NCBI GenBank assembly: GCA_022718015.1
Contig: JAIHZV010000034.1
Location: 1 to 9,004 of the forward strand
Length of the DNA stretch: 9,004 nt
Source: Phascolarctobacterium sp.
GTDB taxonomy: Bacteria > Bacillota > Negativicutes > Acidaminococcales > Acidaminococcaceae
Direction: 5' to 3'
The position numbers and the translations under genes were made by a program. Each line of letters opens with the position of its first letter. Within the stretch, counting starts at the first letter, position 1. Positions 5,503 to 9,004 of the stretch are shown here, piece after piece. The notes under the pieces are model-generated. The model was not told the DNA's origin and did not search any database. It worked only from the letters and a program-made list of their open reading frames with translations.

Positions 5503-5862
5503 TTACGCTCCTATGTACTCAAGACGATTAACCTTGTTTTCGATTTCGCTCAGAGTCAGCTTACCACTAATATATAACTCAAGCGCATTCATAAACTCTT
5601 CATTAGGCCCTTCTGTAGCAGTAAGAACTACAGCCAATGCACGTTCAACACTTTTTCTTCTTTTTTCACACTCATCAACATAATTACTGTCAATGATAAT
5701 TCCCTTATATTCTAAAATCGTTTTTATCATATCCACCACATAACTCGGAGGATTGCGTCTGCCATACTCCCAATCCTTTACTGTTGCAGCAGGAATACCA
5801 AACATTGCTGCAAATTTATTCTGACTCAGTCCAGTGCATTCTCTAAGCTCACGTATGCTCAC
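5503..5862 (-). CDS. XRE-type helix-turn-helix protein with VbhA-like tail (Fic antitoxin)
   Basis: A 119-residue two-part protein. Residues 3-50 are an XRE/Cro helix-turn-helix (LRECTGLSQNKFAAMFGIP with ATVKDWEYGRRNPP). Residues 66-113 resemble the VbhA antitoxin family that blocks Fic active sites: a charged helix, an ATEG turn (82-85), then an ELYISGKLTLSEIE segment. The exact (S/T)xxxEG inhibitory motif is off by one (T81 is three before E84, and the residue four before is L80), so inhibition by this helix is inferred. The GTG at 5862 is chosen because AAGGAG lies nine bases before it; the ATG at 5869-5871 directly abuts that site. The frame is open to 6123, but that part is upstream of the promoter. 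It likely represses its own operon. Confidence 0.8.
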   Translation of the reverse strand: MSIRELRECTGLSQNKFAAMFGIPAATVKDWEYGRRNPPSYVVDMIKTILEYKGIIIDSNYVDECEKRRKSVERALAVVLTATEGPNEEFMNALELYISGKLTLSEIENKVNRLEYIGA

Positions 5863-5888
5863 AAAAATCATCTCCTTATCATCTATTC

Positions 5889-5925
5889 TATAATATATTA
5901 TAAGGCATTGCCTACTGTTTTTCAA
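5889..5925 (-). promoter_or_regulatory. Promoter and operator of the antitoxin-Fic operon
   Basis: On the minus strand TTGAAA (5925-5920) and a perfect TATAAT (5902-5897) are 17 bases apart. Two palindromes overlap it: a 14-base AT-only one (5889-5902) across the -10 box, and AGGCA-T-TGCCT (5903-5913) in the spacer. The second is a good candidate operator for autorepression by the XRE protein. Confidence 0.75.
5906..5916 (+). repeat. Direct repeat CATTGCCTACT, right copy
   Basis: Exact copy of 4781-4791, here overlapping the GC-containing palindrome of the antitoxin promoter and followed by GTTTTT. See the left copy. Confidence 0.4.
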
Positions 5926-6108
5926 TATCACAGAGCCCTTCTCCTGATATCTATTGTCTACCAAAAAAATCAACGCTTTTTTTATTTCTACGAATAACTT
6001 TAAACAGTTTCTCTTCCGCCGCGGATCTTGGTGCCGATTAAAGCTCGAAGAATTCTGACAGCGATAATAGACGCTAGCTCGAGCGGTTGTCATTTGGGCA
6101 TAACAAAA
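5926..6108. other. Non-coding stretch upstream of the antitoxin promoter
   Basis: No gene can be supported here. Minus-strand frames have no convincing ribosome site or family match, and the plus strand is broken by stops. It begins just upstream of the antitoxin promoter and ends at the terminator at 6109-6155. A short more GC-rich part (6010-6090) differs from the AT-rich sequence beside it and may be a decayed gene, but I recognise nothing. Confidence 0.5.
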
Positions 6109-6155
6109 CGCAGCTATTAGCAAGCTTCATGCTTGTGTAATAGCTGCGCTTTTTT
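6109..6155. terminator. Strong bidirectional terminator
   Basis: CGCAGCTATTA (6109-6119) pairs with TAATAGCTGCG (6138-6148); inside, CAAGC (6121-6125) pairs with GCTTG (6131-6135) round a 5-base loop. The plus strand ends in six T residues and the minus strand in TTTTG. The minus direction would close the FrhB-like gene and its small downstream ORF. No plus-strand gene enters from the left. Confidence 0.8.
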
Positions 6156-6203
6156 GTTGCCACGTATCATCGCAGGTTATCTGCCAAAGCTTACGCTCGC
6201 GGC

Positions 6204-6287
6204 TTAGAAAAACACCTCATTCTTATTTCTGACGATCTTAAATGCAGCAAGCATATTTTCCGTCTTCTGCAACAAGGGTGAATGCAT
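6204..6287 (-). CDS. 27-codon ORF after the FrhB-like gene, possibly a truncated gene
   Basis: An ATG at 6287 stands close behind a GGGGAGAAGG ribosome site, 13 bases after the stop of the FrhB-like gene, and the frame runs 27 codons (starts MHSPLLQKTENMLAAF) to a TAA at 6204. The good ribosome site suggests that a gene did start here. The product has no recognisable domain and could be the 5' stub of a lost second operon gene, or a genuine small protein. Confidence 0.4.
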   Translation of the reverse strand: MHSPLLQKTENMLAAFKIVRNKNEVFF

Positions 6288-6300
6288 CAGCCTTCTCCCC

Positions 6301-7386
6301 TCACTCCAAGCACCTTTCTACCAGCTCTTTCAGCGTATAAGCATCAAGCTGCTCAAAGAAAAAGGCCCTCTGCGAATGCAGGGGCAGCGACTTGCTTACT
6401 GCCAGATTGTATTCTGCACCTTTCGCAAAATCCGTTACAATAAGCTCCGCCTGCTCCTTGACCAGCGCCAGCAAATCAGCCCCGGCGCTGCTGTTAACCA
6501 GCACCAGCGTTACGCCCTTATCATCATCAAACTCCGGGAACTGCTTATCAATCCCCCAATAATCTGCAATCGTTATATCTGCCAGACTACGCTTATTATT
6601 AAACGCACACTCGCCACAGGACGGTCGAATGCTGATGTTATTCAGGAAAAGACGCATATAGGTTTCCTGCCGCTTGCTCGCGCCAAAGCGCTGATGCTCT
6701 GTCAAAAACAAAGTCTCACCGCTCTTCCAGCCCTTCGCCTTATCACGAAAGCACACCTGCACAACAGGCTCGCCAGCCTCCTCGCCCAGCTCAGCCAAAT
6801 GCTTGCAATAAACCCTAGGACTAGGAACACCATGACAGACAACATCCACCGTCAAAAGATTAGCAAACGGCTTCACAAGATAGCCCTTTAAGCCCGCAAT
6901 CTGGCAGGGCGTTCCGCTGAACAAAACCTTCTTCCCCGCAAGCAGCTGCTGGCGCACATCTCTATAAATAGTGCCTATTTCACTCTGCACATACTTCGAG
7001 CCGCGCAGCTTAGACAGGTCATCAACGTTATCCACAAGCACATGGCGCACCGCGAGCTTTTCATCTAAAGCCGCGCCTGCAACCACACCACCCTGCCTCA
7101 AGACCTCTTCAGCCAAAAGCGTGAACATGCCGCCGCTGGAGCTGGTGAAGCGAACAGCATCATCCCTATTTTTAGCACCATACACAGCAACAAGCTCATG
7201 CTGCTTTGGCTTGTGCAGCATAGGACAAACATTCTCGCATAAACCGCAGTCCATGCACTGCTCCTCATTGACCTCAGGATATAAAAAGCCCTCACAGTCC
7301 GCCGTCATCCTGATGCAGCCTCGCGGACAAATATTAGCGCAGGCACTGCAGCCTGTACAGTTTTTCTTATAATCTACCTCCAGCAT
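6301..7386 (-). CDS. FrhB-like iron-sulfur flavoprotein (coenzyme F420 hydrogenase/dehydrogenase beta-subunit family)
   Basis: A 361-residue oxidoreductase. Residues 8-56 are a 2[4Fe-4S] ferredoxin domain (C10, C13, C16, C20 and C44, C47, C50, C54). The FrhB_FdhB N and C domains follow, with SSSGGMFTLL (82-91), SGTPCQIAGLK (157-167, with C161), VCHGVPSP (183-190), the C257-x2-C260 pair and ADITIADYWG (269-278). Relatives reduce or oxidise F420 or flavin-linked substrates with ferredoxin; in anaerobic Firmicutes many lie in surface-polysaccharide loci and their substrate is unknown. The ATG at 7386 follows GGAGGT by seven bases. It has no glycan or hydrogenase genes beside it here, so its pathway cannot be read from context. 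Confidence 0.88.
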   Translation of the reverse strand: MLEVDYKKNCTGCSACANICPRGCIRMTADCEGFLYPEVNEEQCMDCGLCENVCPMLHKPKQHELVAVYGAKNRDDAVRFTSSSGGMFTLLAEEVLRQGGVVAGAALDEKLAVRHVLVDNVDDLSKLRGSKYVQSEIGTIYRDVRQQLLAGKKVLFSGTPCQIAGLKGYLVKPFANLLTVDVVCHGVPSPRVYCKHLAELGEEAGEPVVQVCFRDKAKGWKSGETLFLTEHQRFGASKRQETYMRLFLNNISIRPSCGECAFNNKRSLADITIADYWGIDKQFPEFDDDKGVTLVLVNSSAGADLLALVKEQAELIVTDFAKGAEYNLAVSKSLPLHSQRAFFFEQLDAYTLKELVERCLE

Positions 7387-7427
7387 AGCTTCGACCTCCC
7401 TGCTGTCACAACCTTACTTTAAATATT

Positions 7428-7456
7428 ATTTTAGCGCCAACTCGTGTTTTTAGCAA
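7428..7456 (-). promoter_or_regulatory. Candidate promoter of the FrhB-like gene
   Basis: On the minus strand TTGCTA (7456-7451) and TAAAAT (7433-7428) are 17 bases apart. The -35 box has two mismatches and the -10 box one. It overlaps the last codons of the small protein gene upstream and lies after that gene's terminator, so it would give the FrhB-like gene its own transcript. Confidence 0.45.
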
Positions 7457-7659
7457 ATTTTAGACTGGAGATGTAAAAAAGCAGAACCCCCGAAGCTATA
7501 GCCATAGTCTTGGGAGTTCTGCTTTTTACGATTATATACTTTTGCCGACGTCTTAACCTTCGTAATCGGCTTCACATTTCCCCAACTGCCTCGTTTGGAG
7601 GCGTTAACTAGCTTTTGCTGTTTTTTCGACATCTTTTCATAGCTAATATATTTTTCCAT
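7450..7659 (-). CDS. Small basic protein of a conserved Firmicutes type, reading through its terminator
   Basis: A 69-residue lysine-rich protein starting MEKYISYEKMSKKQQKLVN. The first 46 residues (KRGSWG, PITKV, VYNRKK) resemble small uncharacterised proteins I recall from Clostridia and relatives; no function is known to me. GGAGG stands ten bases before the ATG at 7659. The last 25 codons lie in the terminator hairpin (7475-7527) and beyond it: the hairpin codes for residues 45-62 and the stop codon lies 22 bases past the T run. The natural stop may have been lost, making the tail spurious, or a full product may need readthrough. No membrane segment or signal peptide is seen. Confidence 0.7.
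   Translation of the reverse strand: MEKYISYEKMSKKQQKLVNASKRGSWGNVKPITKVKTSAKVYNRKKQNSQDYGYSFGGSAFLHLQSKIC
7475..7527. terminator. Terminator hairpin inside the small-protein frame
   Basis: AAAAAGCAGAAC (7476-7487) pairs perfectly with GTTCTGCTTTTT (7516-7527), extended by CCC/GGG after one mismatch. On the minus strand six T residues follow (7480-7475); the plus strand also ends in five T residues. It is a strong intrinsic terminator, yet it lies before the stop codon of the gene it should end. Confidence 0.8.
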
Positions 7660-7698
7660 CTTCTTAATTCCTCCATTTTCTGCTCAATCAAACAAAAT

Positions 7699-7732
7699 CT
7701 TGCTGCTACGTTAATGATAACATAACAGCAAG
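7699..7732. promoter_or_regulatory. Inverted repeat upstream of the small-protein gene
   Basis: CTTGCTG (7699-7705) and CAGCAAG (7726-7732) are perfect inverted arms around an AT-rich centre. It lies about 40 bases upstream of the small-protein start and covers the most likely promoter area (a TATCAT on the minus strand), so it could be an operator or a leader hairpin. No clean -35 box was found. Confidence 0.4.
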
Positions 7733-7744
7733 CATAAATCACGG

Positions 7745-7771
7745 AAAAAATTTGCGCACTCGAAAAATGCG
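7745..7771 (-). terminator. Weak terminator after the LOG gene
   Basis: On the minus strand CGCA (7771-7768) and TGCG (7758-7755) form a short stem with a 9-base loop, and after CAAA comes a run of six T residues (7750-7745). It lies 12 bases after the LOG stop. The stem is short, so termination may be partial. Confidence 0.35.
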
Positions 7772-7782
7772 GCTATATAATC

Positions 7783-8325
7783 TCATTTTTTATCAAAGCC
7801 TAATAATCCCTTTATCTCTTCCAGGTTTTGTGCAAAATATACTCCCTGCTGCTTTTCCGCCGAAGAAAATCCCTTAGCAATCATCTGCTGCAGAAAGTGC
7901 TTCACATCATCATAATAACCATCAATATTATAATAAATGCACGGCACATGCAGTTGTCCTAATGAAAGCTTGGACATAATCTCACTGACCTCCTCCAGCG
8001 TCCCCACGCCACCGGGAAACGCAATGAAGGCATCGCCAAGCTCAATCATCTTCGTCTTGCGCTCCGCCATATCCTTGGCAACTATCAGCTGCGTCAGTCC
8101 TTCATATTGGTATGCTGCATCTATAAAAAACTGCGGCTCCACACCGATAACCTTACCACCTGCCTGCAGAACGCTTTGCGCCAGCGCTCCCATCAGGCCA
8201 GTCTTTGAACCGCCATAAACCAATGTGTTGCCATTCGCACCAATCCAGATGCCCAGCTCTCTAACTGCTGCCATAAATTTAGGATCATTGCCTGTTGATG
8301 AGGCAAGATATACTGTTATATTCAA
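7783..8325 (-). CDS. LOG-family nucleoside 5'-monophosphate phosphoribohydrolase
   Basis: A 180-residue Rossmann-type protein of the LOG family (TIGR00730). Members split the N-glycosidic bond of nucleoside monophosphates such as AMP or cytokinin nucleotides, giving the base and ribose 5-phosphate. It has YGGSKTGLMG (37-46), MAERK (86-90) and the signature PGGVGTLEE (104-112), which carry the phosphate-binding and catalytic Arg and Glu residues. The length is normal. The frame extends six codons to an ATG at 8343, but AGGAGGG lies seven bases before the TTG at 8325, and starting there gives the usual N-terminus (NITVYLASS), so TTG is chosen. The true substrate of bacterial members is often unclear. 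It stands alone, with its own promoter candidate. Confidence 0.9.
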   Translation of the reverse strand: MNITVYLASSTGNDPKFMAAVRELGIWIGANGNTLVYGGSKTGLMGALAQSVLQAGGKVIGVEPQFFIDAAYQYEGLTQLIVAKDMAERKTKMIELGDAFIAFPGGVGTLEEVSEIMSKLSLGQLHVPCIYYNIDGYYDDVKHFLQQMIAKGFSSAEKQQGVYFAQNLEEIKGLLGFDKK

Positions 8326-8353
8326 GTTAAGCCCTCCTCGCATGTTATTGAAC

Positions 8354-8639
8354 CTAGTCTACCACCATAAAAAAACTAGTGCAAGCAATGCGCAATATTT
8401 TTCCATTGAAAAAGCTGATAACATTCCAAGGGCAGTACACATCAGCTGCATCAAAATGATAGCCATAAACATCTTTTAGCGAAACGAAGATGGTGGGATA
8501 TTGGTTCATCCATTGATTACAAATCTGAGTGTGCTTAGCAATAGCTAAGCCGGCAAAATGCTTGGTCCTTGCGGACATCGAAAAAATCTGCCAGCATACT
8601 CATACCAGCGTAAGCAACTTTTCACTGAAACGCATTACT
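8354..8639 (-). pseudogene. Broken AAA-ATPase-like / PD-(D/E)XK family gene
   Basis: Fragments of one gene of the AAA-ATPase-like family (PF09820 type) appear in the family's order but broken. First comes a degraded Walker A region around 8639-8610. Next is MSMLADFFDVRKD (from 8603), which matches the segment after Walker A. After a frameshift near 8565, the other frame continues with FAGLAIAKHTQIC and NQYPTIFVSLKDV (to about 8467). That is joined directly to GYHFDAADVYCPWNVISF, which in full-length members lies a couple of hundred residues later. The remaining codons to 8354 match nothing. So there is a frameshift, an internal deletion and loss of both ends. The family match is from memory of its motifs. 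Confidence 0.7.
8356..8384 (-). promoter_or_regulatory. Candidate promoter of the LOG gene
   Basis: On the minus strand TTGCAC (8384-8379) and TAGACT (8361-8356) are 17 bases apart with about two mismatches each. It lies in the 3' end of the AAA-ATPase-like pseudogene, about 30 bases before the LOG start. Confidence 0.4.
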
Positions 8640-8964
8640 TTTCAGCACAGCCACTTCCCTAACTACACCAACCATCTGGATCACAAAGCATAAATTCCAT
8701 TTCGTCACCTCACGCTCTTTCTCCTGCCAAAGCTGGGTTGATTTTTATTTTTCTTAATTACAAGTATATTATAAAGCTTGCCTATGACAGAAGCTGTCTA
8801 TCTTGTGAAAGCTTTGATAAAATTTTCTTGAAAGCTGCAATAAGCGTAAAAGCAAATCAAAACGTCGCAAGGAGAAATCACAAGGATTTTTTTGTTGCAG
8901 CTAGTGATAATAAGCAAATTTTAATGTAAAATGTACTTATATTGTTAAGAAAGAGGTGATTGCC
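8640..8964. other. Non-coding stretch before the right-edge gene
   Basis: No convincing gene. On the minus strand a 13-codon ORF (8700-8659, starts MEFMLCDPDG) follows a GAGGTG site, but it has no known relatives that I can name. A TATAAT on the minus strand near 8770 lacks a good -35 box. The plus strand from 8738 is open for 63 codons but has no ribosome site and a low-complexity start. It probably holds decayed parts of the upstream pseudogene plus the leader of the last gene. Confidence 0.4.
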
Positions 8965-9004
8965 TTGAATATGGCCTTAAGAATAAATCCTTATACTCCT
9001 GGTG
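8965..9004 (+). CDS. Start of a plus-strand gene, possibly an AAA-type ATP-binding protein
   Basis: Only about 13 codons are visible. GAAAGAGGTG is placed six bases before a TTG (8965) and twelve before an ATG (8971); spacing favours the TTG. The peptide MALRINPYTPG resembles the N-terminus of large AAA-family ATP-binding proteins that open with NP(F/Y)TPG before a short linker and the nucleotide-binding domain. That identity rests on very few residues and needs the sequence to the right. Confidence 0.45.
   Translation, partial: MNMALRINPYTPG

Noticed and set aside
5863..6123. N-terminal extension of the antitoxin by 87 codons
   Set aside because: The extension lies over and upstream of a near-consensus promoter and a palindrome, and AAGGAG points to the GTG at 5862.
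8738..8929. Plus-strand open frame of 63 codons before the right-edge gene
   Set aside because: It starts at a TTG with no ribosome site, begins with low-complexity residues, and matches nothing I recognise. It may be a decayed fragment.
1..9004. CRISPR array, tRNA, rRNA or insertion sequence
   Set aside because: No regularly spaced repeats, no tRNA-like cloverleaf or rRNA segments, and no transposase motifs or terminal inverted repeats were found by eye on either strand.

Overview
The window reads as chromosome of a mid-GC anaerobic Firmicute, possibly a Negativicute. That placement is an inference from strong AGGAGG ribosome sites, ferredoxin-type proteins, and gene families common in gut anaerobes; no rRNA or tRNA is present to fix it. 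Apart from hxlR and the last partial gene, the recognised genes all lie on the minus strand.

Layout. (1) 1-1005: the 5' part of ilvB preceded by complete ilvN, with a good promoter and a short leader. (2) 1098-1280: a plus-strand promoter, a 13-codon ORF and a terminator; this looks like a deleted relic of the hxlR gene at 4312. (3) 1340-4033: a four-gene minus-strand operon, transcribed in the order FMN-type split-barrel protein, split-barrel/ferredoxin fusion, zinc-type macrodomain, class M sirtuin (SirTM). A divergent HxlR-type regulator (4312-4644) probably controls it, because an 11-base repeat lies at both divergent promoters. (4) 4781-5925: a Fic-domain toxin and its XRE/VbhA-like antitoxin, with a promoter containing palindromes. 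(5) 6204-7386: a lone FrhB-like iron-sulfur oxidoreductase followed by a 27-codon ORF. (6) 7450-8325: a small basic protein whose reading frame runs through its own terminator, and a LOG-family phosphoribohydrolase. (7) 8354-8639: a frameshifted, internally deleted AAA-ATPase-like pseudogene, then non-coding sequence and the first codons of a plus-strand gene at the right edge.

How it works together. The centre is a reversible protein ADP-ribosylation cassette: SirTM would attach ADP-ribose from NAD+, and the zinc macrodomain would remove it. In the described staphylococcal and streptococcal operons the pair sits with a lipoyl carrier protein (GcvH-L) and a lipoate ligase. Here neither is present; two flavin-type split-barrel proteins, one with a 2[4Fe-4S] ferredoxin tail, and a cysteine-containing HxlR regulator take their place. 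This suggests a redox-responsive variant of the system. The cassette lies between an intact and a relic hxlR copy, each ending in the same 40-base hairpin (39/40 identical), and it is followed by a second nucleotide-transfer module (Fic). The region from 1.1 to 9 kb therefore looks like an accessory patch with recombination scars beside the conserved ilv locus.
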